Source: Bifidobacterium sp. (lineage in GTDB: Bacteria; Actinomycetota; Actinomycetes; Actinomycetales; Bifidobacteriaceae). Taken from it: a DNA stretch of 64,000 nt. The notes beneath the pieces were generated by a model. The model saw nothing but the letters and a program-made list of their open reading frames with translations. It made no database searches and was not told the origin of the DNA. The DNA lies in contig NZ_JALCCV010000003.1 of the NCBI RefSeq assembly GCF_022640935.1, forward strand, positions 62,001 to 126,000, written 5' to 3'. Below are positions 46,252-55,811 of the stretch, in pieces. The position numbers and the translations under genes are program-made. Positions within the stretch are counted from its first letter, which is position 1. Each line of letters starts with the position of its first letter.

Positions 46252-47664
46252 ATGACTGAGGATTTGTTTGGCGCGGCTGAGGCGCCTGAGGATATGACGC
46301 GGCCGCTGGCGGTGCGGATGCGGCCCTCAAAGTTGGCCGAGGTGGTGGGACAGGATCGCGTGCTGGGGGAGGGCTCGCCGCTGCGTCGGCTGGCCAATCC
46401 CGCATCGAAGGGCTCGCTGACTGCGCCGAGTTCGATCATTCTGTTCGGACCTCCAGGAGTAGGCAAGACGACGCTGGCTTATATCGTCGCCAAGCAGTCA
46501 GGGCGTGTGTTCGAGGAGCTTTCTGCCGTCACCTCCGGGGTCAAGGATGTGCGCGCGGTGTTGCAGCGGGCGCATGAGCGGCTGGTGGCGCAGGGGCGCG
46601 AAACCGTGTTGTTCATCGACGAGGTGCACCGCTTCTCCAAATCGCAGCAGGATGCATTGCTGCCCAGTGTGGAGAACCGCGATGTGACTTTTATCGGTGC
46701 CACGACCGAAAACCCGAGCTTCTCCGTGATCTCGCCGTTGCTGAGCCGCTCTGTGGTCGTCAGGCTCGAATCTTTGGAGCCTGACGATCTGCAGGTGCTG
46801 CTTACGCGCGCGCTCGACGACCAGCGCGGGCTCAAAGGCGAGGTGAAGGCCAACGACGAAGCCATCGACGAGATCATCCGCATGGCTTCGGGAGACGCAC
46901 GCAGGTCGCTGACCATCCTCGAAGCCGCAGCAGGCGCGGTTACCGGTGACAAGGAGCGCAGGAAGGGCGCTCGCAGGCCGATCATCACGCCGAAAGTAGT
47001 CGGCAAGGTCATGGACGCGGCCACCGTGCGCTACGACAAGAAAGGCGATGATCACTACGACGTGATCTCGGCCTTCATCAAATCGATGCGCGGCTCCGAC
47101 CCCGACGCCGCGCTGCACTATCTTGCGCGCATGCTCAGGGCGGGGGAGGACCCTCGATTCATCGCGCGGCGCATCATGATCGCCTCGGCCGAGGAAGTCG
47201 GCATGGCAGCGCCCCAGATATTGCAGGTGACGGTGGCCGCAGCCCAGGCTGTCGCGATGATCGGCATGCCCGAAGCCCGCATCATCCTATCCGAAGCAAC
47301 CATCGCCGTGGCCACCGCACCCAAGTCGAACGCCAGCTACAACGCGATCAATGCCGCGCTCGCCGACGTGGACGCCGGACTGATCGGCCAAGTGCCGCTG
47401 CACCTGCGCAACGCACCGACCAAGCTCATGAAATCCTGGGGCAATCACGAGGGCTACCAGTACGCCCACGATGCACCTGGCGCTGTCGCCGCGCAGCAGT
47501 ACATGCCCGACGAGCTGATCGGGCATGAGTATTACCACCCCAATGAGCGTGGTTATGAACATGAGCTCGGCCCGCGGCTGGAACGCATTCGCTCGATCCT
47601 GCGCGGAAGCGGAACACCAAACGCCAGTGGCACGAATACAGACGGCGACGGCAATATCGCCTGA
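46252..47664 (+). CDS. rarA: Replication-associated recombination protein A
   Basis: A 470-residue AAA+ ATPase of the RarA/MgsA/WRNIP1 family that acts at stalled replication forks. The N-terminal RPLAVRMRPSKLAEVVGQ is typical, Walker A is GPPGVGKTT near 65-73 and Walker B is FIDEVHRFS near 120-128. Sensor 1 is GATTENPSF. The C-terminal tetramerisation part has YQYAHDAPGAVAAQQYMPD. Length is normal. The ATG follows an AT-rich TACACT by only seven bases with no Shine-Dalgarno, so translation may be leaderless. Confidence 0.95.
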   Translation: MTEDLFGAAEAPEDMTRPLAVRMRPSKLAEVVGQDRVLGEGSPLRRLANPASKGSLTAPSSIILFGPPGVGKTTLAYIVAKQSGRVFEELSAVTSGVKDVRAVLQRAHERLVAQGRETVLFIDEVHRFSKSQQDALLPSVENRDVTFIGATTENPSFSVISPLLSRSVVVRLESLEPDDLQVLLTRALDDQRGLKGEVKANDEAIDEIIRMASGDARRSLTILEAAAGAVTGDKERRKGARRPIITPKVVGKVMDAATVRYDKKGDDHYDVISAFIKSMRGSDPDAALHYLARMLRAGEDPRFIARRIMIASAEEVGMAAPQILQVTVAAAQAVAMIGMPEARIILSEATIAVATAPKSNASYNAINAALADVDAGLIGQVPLHLRNAPTKLMKSWGNHEGYQYAHDAPGAVAAQQYMPDELIGHEYYHPNERGYEHELGPRLERIRSILRGSGTPNASGTNTDGDGNIA

Positions 47665-47801
47665 GTGCGCATGCTGATGACGGCAGCGGACTGGGCGGGG
47701 ATCAGCCGGCGTACTGTCGTGCATGTCTGTTTGTCGCTCTGTGCAGGCTTCGCGCGAGGCGTAGGCAACGGGAAGGTAACGGCGGGGATTAGATTGAAGC
47801 T

Positions 47802-48839
47802 ATGGAATCACAGCAAGATACAGCGCCCGAGGCGCAATCTGCGGGCGCCTCATCGGGCAATCGCAACATCTCTTCACGGCTGATCGTCAACGCACTGCCC
47901 GTGAACGACGAGGAACGGAAACGCTTCGTGCAGGCGGCCGGCGGGATACGCCAAAAGTTCGTCAACAGTGTGGCCGACCGCGGCAACATGCTGTGGCATG
48001 CCGAAGTCCCCGAAGAATTGCAAACTGAGGTAACTGCGATCCTGGGCAATGTGAAGCCGGAGCAGGCCAGCGCATGCCCGCGCTTGGAATGGCTGCAAAC
48101 TTGGAGCGCAGGCGTCGACCGGTATGTGGCGCCCGGTGCACTGGGCGAGCATACAGTCGTCACGAATGCCACCGGAGCCTACGGCCTGCCCGTAGGCGAG
48201 CACATGTTCGCGCTCATGTGGGCGCTGATGAAGCAGCTGCCCGACTATAGCCGCAATCAGGCGGCGCACCGATGGGAAGACGCCGGCGATGTGCTGAGTC
48301 CGCAAGGAGGCTCGGTCGTAGTGATCGGGACCGGGGACATCGGCTCGTATTTCGCGCGGCTCGCCAAATCAGTAGGCATGCACACCTACGGCGTGCGCAG
48401 GGACGCCTCGCGCGGCGCTGACGGTATCGACGAAATACACAGCTTCGACGATCTGGACGACCTGCTTGCGCTCGCTGACGTCGTGGCGATGGTCGTTCCA
48501 TCCACACCGCAGACGCATCACTTGTTGGACGCCCGCCGTCTTGCGCTGCTCAAACCCAACGCCATCGTGATCAACGCCGGCCGTGGCGACGCGATCGATC
48601 CCAAGGCGCTGCTGGATGTGCTGCACGAGGGCGGCATCCGTGGCGCCGGACTGGACGTGACCGAGCCGGAGCCGTTGCCCGCGGACGATCCGCTATGGGA
48701 CGAACCGCGCTGCCTGATCACGCCGCATGTCGCGGGCGGCAATCATCTCGCGCAGACCAGCACGGCGATCATCAGCATCGCCCTCGAAAACGTGCGGCGA
48801 TACGCGGCGGGCAAGCCGTTCATCAACCGCCGGCGCTGA
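47802..48839 (+). CDS. D-isomer-specific 2-hydroxyacid dehydrogenase
   Basis: A 345-residue NAD(P)-dependent dehydrogenase. The nucleotide-binding GTGDIGSYFARLAKSVGM lies near 167-184, the catalytic arginine is in NAGRGDAID, and the histidine is in TPHVAGGNH near the C-terminus. The sequence GAYGLPVGEHMFALMWAL is typical of the phosphoglycerate/hydroxyisocaproate-like branch. An N-terminal ~30 residues are variable. The substrate is not evident. It is monocistronic, between rarA and a convergent amidohydrolase. Confidence 0.9.
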   Translation: MESQQDTAPEAQSAGASSGNRNISSRLIVNALPVNDEERKRFVQAAGGIRQKFVNSVADRGNMLWHAEVPEELQTEVTAILGNVKPEQASACPRLEWLQTWSAGVDRYVAPGALGEHTVVTNATGAYGLPVGEHMFALMWALMKQLPDYSRNQAAHRWEDAGDVLSPQGGSVVVIGTGDIGSYFARLAKSVGMHTYGVRRDASRGADGIDEIHSFDDLDDLLALADVVAMVVPSTPQTHHLLDARRLALLKPNAIVINAGRGDAIDPKALLDVLHEGGIRGAGLDVTEPEPLPADDPLWDEPRCLITPHVAGGNHLAQTSTAIISIALENVRRYAAGKPFINRRR

Positions 48840-48853
48840 CTTCCGGCCTTGAC

Positions 48854-48870
48854 CATGATCGTTGATCATG
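48854..48870. terminator. Small hairpin after the dehydrogenase gene
   Basis: CATGATC (48854-48860) and GATCATG (48864-48870) form a 7-bp stem with a 3-base loop, followed by TTT. It is a weak terminator candidate in the 171-base convergent gap 48840-49010; nothing else was seen there. Confidence 0.35.
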
Positions 48871-49010
48871 TTTGGCAGATGCCATGGCACCTGCAGCGAC
48901 ACGAAAACGGCGGTGTACGGCATCGCTATGCACTGCGCAGCGTCACATAAGAAGAGAAGATGGCCGGGCGCGTTTCAGCTAGCTGAGGCCGCTTGACATC
49001 ACACTGCCCC

Positions 49011-50357
49011 TCAGAGCCGTTCGTCAAGCCGCCTGTCGATGTCGTCGAAGCGCTTGACGCTCGGGCGCCAGACCGGCCGGCCGGCGGCGACCACGAGCTT
49101 CGGCGCGGCGAGCGTGCGCAAATTCTGGGTCGGATCGGCATCAAGCACGAGCAGATCGGCGCATTTGCCGACTTCGATGGAGCCTGTTTCGCCGCCGATG
49201 CCCAAGATCTCCGCGTTGACTCGCGTCGCTGCGTAGAAGGCCTCGGCTGCGGTGAAACCGGCGTAATGGGTAAGCAGATACAGTTCGCGCCATGTGGCGT
49301 ACTGGGTGACGAAGGTCATGCCGGTGTCGGTGCCGACGCCCACGCGGATGCCGTTCATATGCGCCTGCCGTGCGCCTTCGAGCATGCCTTCGGCCACCGG
49401 CTTGGAATTCTCGTATTGGATCTCGGTGATGCCCGTGACCTCGCGCGGGAACGCATTGATCGACATGCCTGCGGACAACGTTGGAATGAGCGAGGAATAG
49501 CCATGAAGCGAATTGGGGTTCTCGTGGAACAAGGCGATCATCTCGTCAGTCAGCTCGCTGCCATGCTCGATCGTGTCCACGCCTGCCGTCAGCGCGTTCA
49601 TGACGCCTTCGGGGCTTTGCGCATGCGCGGCGACGATCAGGCCGCAGGCGTGCGCGGCATCGCAGATCGTGCGCATGCTGGCGACATCCATCTGCGGGCT
49701 TCCGGCCTCGCCGGCCACCTGCGAATCGGTGATGCCGCCGGTGGCCGCGATTTTGATCGCATTGACGCCATGATCGATATTCGCCTCGGCGTTCCTGCGG
49801 GCGGCTTCCTCGTCCTTGCATTCCAACGCCACGAGCGGGGCGCCGTGCCCACCGGGGGATGCGAGCATCGGACCGGATGCGAAGACCCTGGGCCCAAGCA
49901 GCTTGCCGGCCGCGATTTTGTCACGCAAGCCGACCACCGTGTAGCCCACATCGCCAACAGTGCGGATGGTGGTGACACCGGAATTCAAAAGCGTATCAAG
50001 GCCTGAAATGGCTTTTTTGCGAATATACGCGCGCCCGACCGGAGTGCGCACCAGACCGGCAAGCAGCGCCTGGCCGCGCGGCGTGGCCTGTCTGGGATCG
50101 ATCGGCTTGCCGTCGGCGAAGAGGTGCACATGCATGTTGATAAGGCCCGATGCCACGAATTTGCCGGAGGCGTCGATGCGGTGGTAGCCCTGCGGCACCG
50201 CGATCTGCGGGCTGGGCATAACATCCGAAATCCGGCCGCTCTCATCGATCACGATCGTCATATCGTGCAGCGTGCGGCCTTCGTCGTCGCCAGTGACGAT
50301 ATTCGTATGCTCGAGAGCAAACGGTTCGACTGTGGTATGACGCTTACGTGATGCCAT
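49011..50357 (-). CDS. Amidohydrolase-family metal-dependent hydrolase
   Basis: A 448-residue enzyme of the amidohydrolase superfamily (imidazolonepropionase/prolidase-like branch). The metal-binding HVH is at 76-78, the probable carboxylated lysine is in IKIAATGG at 202, histidines lie in AHAQS and IEHGSEL, and the catalytic aspartate is in GTDTGM. AAGGAG lies 8 bases before the ATG at 50357. There is no signal peptide. It may hydrolyse a dipeptide or cyclic amide; the exact substrate is not inferable. It is convergent with the dehydrogenase gene. Confidence 0.87.
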   Translation of the reverse strand: MASRKRHTTVEPFALEHTNIVTGDDEGRTLHDMTIVIDESGRISDVMPSPQIAVPQGYHRIDASGKFVASGLINMHVHLFADGKPIDPRQATPRGQALLAGLVRTPVGRAYIRKKAISGLDTLLNSGVTTIRTVGDVGYTVVGLRDKIAAGKLLGPRVFASGPMLASPGGHGAPLVALECKDEEAARRNAEANIDHGVNAIKIAATGGITDSQVAGEAGSPQMDVASMRTICDAAHACGLIVAAHAQSPEGVMNALTAGVDTIEHGSELTDEMIALFHENPNSLHGYSSLIPTLSAGMSINAFPREVTGITEIQYENSKPVAEGMLEGARQAHMNGIRVGVGTDTGMTFVTQYATWRELYLLTHYAGFTAAEAFYAATRVNAEILGIGGETGSIEVGKCADLLVLDADPTQNLRTLAAPKLVVAAGRPVWRPSVKRFDDIDRRLDERL

Positions 50358-50486
50358 GGTCAATCTCCTTCGATAGTCACTGGTTTCCGACTCACTCTAT
50401 CACTCTGTGCCGCTGGCGCGTGGCGGTGCTAACGCTTATGGCGCAACTGCGGCGGCAGCGCGTCGGCTTCGATTAAAGCACACAGA

Positions 50487-52997
50487 TTACGCCACCGTTC
50501 CCATCGTCGTGCCGAGCACCAGCAGCGCGGCGATATAAGCTGCTGCAAGTATCGCGAACGCGATGTCGGGCGTACGCACCTGCATCTGATGCCAACGGGT
50601 GCGGCGCGCACCCTCCTCGTAGCAACGCGCGTCAAGCGCCAAACCCAGATTATCCGCGTGACGCAGCGTAGCGGCGAAGACGGGCACGATGATCGCGCCC
50701 AGCGCCCTGATGCGCGCGAGCGGAGAACCAGTCTCGATGCTGCCGCCGCGCGCCGACTGCGCATCGGTGATCGCTCGCGTCTCCTGACCCAAGGTGGGCA
50801 GGAAGCGCAGCGCCAAGCTCATCACGAGGGCCAGCTCCTGAGTGTGCATGACACGGCGCAGCGGGGAGAACAGCGAGGCGAGGCCATCGGTCAGCGCCGT
50901 GGGCGTTGTGGTTGCCAACAACACCGCGCCGAGGATCACCACCAGTGCGAAACGGCAGGTGTATAGCGTCGCAATAACCAGCCCATCCGTGGTGATCGGA
51001 AGGGCAACAAGGGTGAACAACGGCGTGCCGGTGCGCACGAAGAAGATGTTGACCAAGCCCATCATCACGAACAGGGCCAGGAACATATGGATCGAAGCAA
51101 GCAGCCGCAGCGGGTTGAGTTTGGCCGCCGCGATGACGGCGACGGCCATCAACCCGGTCAGCGCAAGCTGGGCCGGCGTGCGGATCGCGAACGCCGTGAA
51201 CATGAGCGCCAGGAAGCACACCATTTTCACCCGGGGATCAAGTCCCGCCACGATCGAAAGCGGGACCGGCGTGCCCTGCGGCGTCGGCTTGGCCACCGAA
51301 AGCGGGCGGGCGGCGGTTTCGGGCAGCGTGATGACGCGGTCGGCTAAAGCATGTGCCTCTTCGAGCGAATGGGTAACCATGACGATGGTCACCCCGCGCC
51401 GGTGCAGCTCGCGCACCAGCTCGTGGATGCGCGCCACGGCCGCCGAATCAAGGCTCGCCGTCGGTTCGTCCAGGATGAGGATATTCGGCCGGCAGGCGAT
51501 CACGCCGGCGATCGCGACTAAACGCTGCTGGCCGCCGGACAATTTCGCAGGCGAGCGTCGGGCGAGCCCGTCGATATGCAGCAGCGCCATGGCATCACGT
51601 ACACGATCATCGATTTCTGCCCGGTGCAGATGCTGATTCGACGGCCCGTAAGCGATATCCTCGGCCACGGTTTCGGCGAAGAGCTGGCGTTCGGGCCGCT
51701 GCATCACCAGCCCCACCTGTCGGCGCAGCTGCTCGCGGCTGCGCCGCGATCGCGTGCTCGGATCGAGCCCTGCAATGCGGATCGTGCCGGAGATCGGCTT
51801 CTCCAACGCGGCGAGCAAACGGGTAAGCGTGGTCTTGCCGGAGCCGTTGCGACCCATGATCGCAACGGTGTCGCCTGACTCGATCGTCAATGACAGATCG
51901 TTCAGTGCCGGCTCTTGCGCATTCGGGTAGCGCATCGAAACATGGCTGACTTCGATGATGGGAGATATGGCGGTGGAAGCCGGCGGAGATTCCTGGTTCT
52001 CGGCGTGTTCGGCAGGTGCCGCCGTTGCGGGAAACGCATCGGTGCATGCAGTGTGATCAGTTGCCGCTGGCGTGATCATGCTTTGGGCCATGCGCGTTGG
52101 CGAATCGCTGCGCGACGACAGGAATTGCGTGGTGGGAGGTTCGTTGGGAACGGCGGTGAGAGGTGCCGATATGCCTGCGGCGTCGGCACCGCCTGAATCA
52201 GGCGTGCCGACGCCGCTGATGCGCCCATGCTCGAGCCGGATGATGCGGTCGGCGTGCCGGGTCTCGCTTTCGCGATGGGTAACGTGCACGATCGTGTCGC
52301 CTTGCGCCTGCAAATCGTCAAGGATCGCCATGACCTCGCGCTGCGCCGCGATATCCAGCATCGCGGTCGGCTCGTCGAACACAACCATGTCGGGCGCCAT
52401 GGCCAGCGTACCGGCGATGGCCACGCGCTGCTGCTGGCCCCCGCTCATATGCGTGGGGTCGGCATGGCGATGCCGTGCCATATCCACCGCGTCGAGCGCC
52501 TCGGCAAGCCGCTGTGCGATGCGCGGGCGGGCAAGGCCGAGATTTTCCGGCCCAAATACCACATCGTCTTCGACCACGGTGGTGACGATCTGGTCTTCGG
52601 GATTCTGGAATACCGCGCCGATGCCGTGGCGGGCTTCGCGGTAGGCTTGCGGGTCGGGTTTGGCGCCATCGAATACCCTATGGCCCAGCAGCTCCACAAC
52701 GCCTGCATCCGGCGCCACGAGACCGGCGATAATGCGCGAGAGCGTGGATTTGCCCGATCCGTTCGGGCCGACCAGGCATATGCGCTCGCCGGCGTGGATC
52801 GTCAGATCGATGCCGTCAAGCGCCCAGCTTGCGCCGCGATCGTAGCTGAAGCGCACGTCGGTCAATTGCACAGCTGTTGATTCCGCAGCAGCGGCGTTCG
52901 TCGGCCCCGCCGCATACCGGCGGTGCGCGGATATGACGTCATTCATAGCAGGCATAGGCTCGTTCGAAATATTTTCGTCGGGTTTCGCGTGCAGCAT
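50487..52997 (-). CDS. ECF transporter module fused in one chain: EcfA-EcfA'-EcfT
   Basis: An 836-residue protein combining three normally separate subunits. The first ATPase (about 43-260) has Walker A GPNGSGKST at 77-85 and signature [14 protein letters not shown] linker of about 85 residues follows. The second ATPase (about 347-565) has GRNGSGKTT at 382-390 and LSGGQQRLVAIAG. The membrane EcfT domain (about 583-836) has its coupling region with ARGGSIETGSPLARIRALG. It starts 3 bases after the ribU stop, so it energises riboflavin uptake and perhaps other S components. Fusion of both ATPases and EcfT is less common than separate genes. Confidence 0.88.
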   Translation of the reverse strand: MLHAKPDENISNEPMPAMNDVISAHRRYAAGPTNAAAAESTAVQLTDVRFSYDRGASWALDGIDLTIHAGERICLVGPNGSGKSTLSRIIAGLVAPDAGVVELLGHRVFDGAKPDPQAYREARHGIGAVFQNPEDQIVTTVVEDDVVFGPENLGLARPRIAQRLAEALDAVDMARHRHADPTHMSGGQQQRVAIAGTLAMAPDMVVFDEPTAMLDIAAQREVMAILDDLQAQGDTIVHVTHRESETRHADRIIRLEHGRISGVGTPDSGGADAAGISAPLTAVPNEPPTTQFLSSRSDSPTRMAQSMITPAATDHTACTDAFPATAAPAEHAENQESPPASTAISPIIEVSHVSMRYPNAQEPALNDLSLTIESGDTVAIMGRNGSGKTTLTRLLAALEKPISGTIRIAGLDPSTRSRRSREQLRRQVGLVMQRPERQLFAETVAEDIAYGPSNQHLHRAEIDDRVRDAMALLHIDGLARRSPAKLSGGQQRLVAIAGVIACRPNILILDEPTASLDSAAVARIHELVRELHRRGVTIVMVTHSLEEAHALADRVITLPETAARPLSVAKPTPQGTPVPLSIVAGLDPRVKMVCFLALMFTAFAIRTPAQLALTGLMAVAVIAAAKLNPLRLLASIHMFLALFVMMGLVNIFFVRTGTPLFTLVALPITTDGLVIATLYTCRFALVVILGAVLLATTTPTALTDGLASLFSPLRRVMHTQELALVMSLALRFLPTLGQETRAITDAQSARGGSIETGSPLARIRALGAIIVPVFAATLRHADNLGLALDARCYEEGARRTRWHQMQVRTPDIAFAILAAAYIAALLVLGTTMGTVA

Positions 52998-53000
52998 TGT

Positions 53001-53684
53001 TCAGCGATGCAGCAGGTTCGAGACCGGCTTGTAAATCAGGTATGTGGCGACGCCGTGGATGGCGAATTTGATGAGATTGAACGGCAGCAGGGCCGGGATT
53101 ATCAATTGCGCGACCTGAGCGATACTCATATGCGCGTAGATCGGCGTAATGACGAGGTTGCCCAATATCGCAGCGGCCAGCGCGCACACTGTTCCCAGCA
53201 GGATTCCTGCGATGGCGCCGCGCTGCGTGCGGCGGATCTTGTAGATCATGGCCGCAGGGACGCTCAGCGTCAGCGCGACCAGCACCGCCATGATCGTGCC
53301 CCACGGGTCCATCAGCACATGCGGCATGAAGCCCAGCACGCTGACGATGACGGCAGCCGAGGGCCCGAAGGCGAATCCTGCGATCAGGCACACAATGCCC
53401 GAGGGATCGTATTTGAGCCACGGCAGCCCCGGTATGATCGGAAACTCGATGAAGCTCGTGGCCATGGCCAAAGCCACAAACAGCGCATAGATCGCGATGC
53501 GGCGCGTCGACCAGCGCCCTGAATCGGAAACGCCGGTGTCATGGGCGTCGCGCGCGGCGGTCGAACGCGACGCGGGGTCGGGCGACGCTGCTGGATCGAA
53601 AGACGTGGAATCGGCGGCATCCTGCGATGACGTCGAAGCTGATGACTGCGCCGGATGCGTTCCGGCATGCGAAAAATCGCCCAT
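53001..53684 (-). CDS. ribU: Riboflavin ECF transporter S component
   Basis: A 227-residue membrane protein. The first ~58 residues are a Ser/Ala/Asp-rich hydrophilic arm. Six membrane helices follow, with LKYDPSGIVCLIAGFAFGP near 96-114 (key residues Y, D, P, S and the GFAFGP end), typical of RibU. The ATG at 53684 has ACGAGGC upstream. An FMN riboswitch directly precedes it, which identifies riboflavin as the substrate and predicts repression when FMN is plentiful. The energising ATPase/EcfT chain follows 3 bases downstream. Confidence 0.93.
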   Translation of the reverse strand: MGDFSHAGTHPAQSSASTSSQDAADSTSFDPAASPDPASRSTAARDAHDTGVSDSGRWSTRRIAIYALFVALAMATSFIEFPIIPGLPWLKYDPSGIVCLIAGFAFGPSAAVIVSVLGFMPHVLMDPWGTIMAVLVALTLSVPAAMIYKIRRTQRGAIAGILLGTVCALAAAILGNLVITPIYAHMSIAQVAQLIIPALLPFNLIKFAIHGVATYLIYKPVSNLLHR

Positions 53685-53693
53685 ATGAGCCTC

Positions 53694-53842
53694 GTTTCTC
53701 CCATCCGGACTTTGACCGTTGGCCCCGGAATCCCACCGGATCAACCGCTTGCGCGGGTCGCGGGCTTCTTCTTCACCGTTATGCGTCGAACGACATCGGA
53801 ATGGAAGTTACCGCCAGTAAGGATTTTCACCTTCCCTGAAAC
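53694..53842 (-). promoter_or_regulatory. FMN riboswitch (RFN element)
   Basis: Read on the minus strand, GTTTC (53842-53838) pairs with GAAAC (53698-53694) as the closing stem P1. Between them lie the conserved blocks AGGGAAGGTGAAAATCC, ACTGGCGGTAA, GATCCGGTGGGATTCCGG, CGGTC and AGTCCGGATGGGAGAA. P1 abuts the ribosome site of ribU (start 53684), and no terminator stem is visible between, so FMN probably blocks translation. Confidence 0.93.
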
Positions 53843-53962
53843 TTGCATCTCCGTTTATACCCCTCGCCGGGTCGCGGCGCAAGGACCATCATCTTCGGGC
53901 GGACGCCGAACCCCTCGCCATGGGTGAAGCGGACCGAAAGAACAAAGCGGTTCAACGGTGTG

Positions 53963-54742
53963 TCAACGATGCAGGAACAGTCCGCCGTCGCCCCAAGCCC
54001 ACGTGCCTGATCCGGCGCCGATTTGGAAGTGGAGTTTGGCTATCCCCAGATCGTTGTAGGCGTGGTTGTCTTGCGCGCCCGCGTCGATGTACGCGGCGGC
54101 GGTATCGTCTTCGGCGCGATAGGAGAAACGCACCGGCTGCAGATTGCGGGCGCTGGGCGCCTTGCGCGCCGCCTCGACTCCGGCGGCGAACCATGCGGGG
54201 GCTGCGGCGCGGGTTTCATCGCTCATGCCCGGCGTGAATTCTTCGAAGGATTTGCTGCTGCGGTGCGTGCGCTGGCGTTCGGTGAATTCCTCATAGCTGC
54301 GTCGCGCATAATCCTCGTGCTGCTCAGGGAGGCCGATAGCGATCACGACGTACAGCTCCTCTCCTCGTTCGATGCTGCAGTGGCGCTCGACCTGCTCGCG
54401 ATCAATGCTGCCAGCCACCCAGCAGGTGCCCATGCCCTGCTGCGTCGCCGTGAGCACCACGCGTTCGGCGTAGAAGCCGGCCTGCTCCTTGGATTCGTTA
54501 TCGCCGCGTGGACCCACGAGGGCCAGGTAGGTCGTGACATTGGCGAAACGCCCCGACGACATCGCTGTGGCGAAAGCCTGCCGTTCATTGCGAATGAGTT
54601 GCAGATGCAGGCCGGAGAGCGTGTTCGCGGCGTCAAGCGCCATATCCAGCCGACGGGCCGTATCGTCGTCGATAGGGTCGGGATCGTAACGACGCACAGC
54701 CGTGCGGATAGCGATGGCGTCAATGAGCTTATCATGCAACAT
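53963..54742 (-). CDS. Nitroreductase-family FMN oxidoreductase
   Basis: A 259-residue protein of the nitroreductase fold, which binds FMN and uses NAD(P)H. The N-terminal AIRTAVRRYDPDPID is the usual family start (here AIAIRTAVRRY). A central GMGTCWVAG and the C-terminal ARKAPSARNLQPVRFSY are conserved FMN/dimer elements. The ATG at 54742 fits the family start. It lacks a Shine-Dalgarno sequence but has CATAAT about 9 bases upstream, so the mRNA may be leaderless. It lies upstream of the FMN-controlled ribU on the same strand, about 120 bases from the riboswitch. Substrate unknown. Confidence 0.83.
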   Translation of the reverse strand: MLHDKLIDAIAIRTAVRRYDPDPIDDDTARRLDMALDAANTLSGLHLQLIRNERQAFATAMSSGRFANVTTYLALVGPRGDNESKEQAGFYAERVVLTATQQGMGTCWVAGSIDREQVERHCSIERGEELYVVIAIGLPEQHEDYARRSYEEFTERQRTHRSSKSFEEFTPGMSDETRAAAPAWFAAGVEAARKAPSARNLQPVRFSYRAEDDTAAAYIDAGAQDNHAYNDLGIAKLHFQIGAGSGTWAWGDGGLFLHR

Positions 54743-55028
54743 AATACGATTATGGCGCAAAACTGCATGTATGGCATCTCTGAAACGCCGCTGGGAGCCT
54801 GCTGATGCGCCGCATGTGGGCGTGTGGTGCCGAGCTTCGTCCGCCTCGCACGGATTCGGATATGTGTGGGCCGGAGCCGATGCAGATTGTGGCCGGATCG
54901 GCGAATGACATGACATGCGAACGTTTGCAATTCGAGCCTTGTTTTAAAAACCGGGCAGCGTGTCGCGTTCCACGCGCGCTACAATCGCGGTATTGACTTG
55001 AAGCGATTGTCCTACAGAGAGGTGAACG

Positions 55029-55802
55029 ATGATTGAAACGGCACAGGCGTTTGGCGTTGACATTGGCGGTTCGGGAATCAAAGCCGCGCCGGTCAACCTC
55101 GAGGCGGGAGAATTCGCCGAACCGAGATTGAAAATCCTCACGCCTGAGGTTTCCACGCCGGATTCGGTGGCGGAGATCGTGCGGCAGGAGCTGGAGCATT
55201 TCGAGGTGCCTGCGAACATACCGGTCGGCATTGCCTTCCCTGCCCCGATCAAACCGGGGCAAACGATAGATTTCATGGCTAATCTCGACCAGTCTTGGAT
55301 AGGCGTGGATGTGACCGAAGTCTTTTCCAAGGCGTGTGGACGCCCGGTCACGGTCGTCAATGATGCGGATGCCGCGGGTCTTGCCGAGCAGCAGTTCGGC
55401 GCCGCGAAAGGCCAAGACGGCTTCGTGATCGCCACGACGCTGGGAACGGGCATCGGCACTGCGCTGATTTACAACGGCGTGCTTATCCCCAACAGCGAGC
55501 TGGGTCATATCGAGCTGCCAAATGGCAAGGGCGATGCGGAGAAATGGGCCGCCTCTTCGGTGCGCGATCAGGAGAATCTGGGCTACAAGAAGTGGGCGAA
55601 GCGGCTGACTAAGTACTACGGCCTGCTGGAGAAGTATTTCAATCCCGATCTTTTCGTGGTCGGGGGCGGGGTAAGTCGCATGAGCGATAAATTCTTGCCT
55701 TACATCGATATAAAAACACCGATCGTTCCCGCCACATTGCGCAATGAAGCAGGAATCATCGGCGCCGCCTCCTATGCGGCGGCGAAGCTGCTCGCCAATT
55801 AA
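55029..55802 (+). CDS. ppgK: Polyphosphate glucokinase
   Basis: A 257-residue ROK-related kinase that phosphorylates glucose with inorganic polyphosphate or ATP. The phosphate-binding GVDIGGSGIKAA is at 9-20, the glucose-contacting VNDADAAGLAE is near 110-120, and TLGTGIGTA and ELGHIELP are intact. GAGAGGTG precedes the ATG. A TACAAT -10 element near 54980 probably starts the transcript. The aminotransferase follows after 9 bases in the same operon. The 286-base region before it (54743-55028) holds only promoters. Confidence 0.93.
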   Translation: MIETAQAFGVDIGGSGIKAAPVNLEAGEFAEPRLKILTPEVSTPDSVAEIVRQELEHFEVPANIPVGIAFPAPIKPGQTIDFMANLDQSWIGVDVTEVFSKACGRPVTVVNDADAAGLAEQQFGAAKGQDGFVIATTLGTGIGTALIYNGVLIPNSELGHIELPNGKGDAEKWAASSVRDQENLGYKKWAKRLTKYYGLLEKYFNPDLFVVGGGVSRMSDKFLPYIDIKTPIVPATLRNEAGIIGAASYAAAKLLAN

Positions 55803-55811
55803 CCGAGGCGT

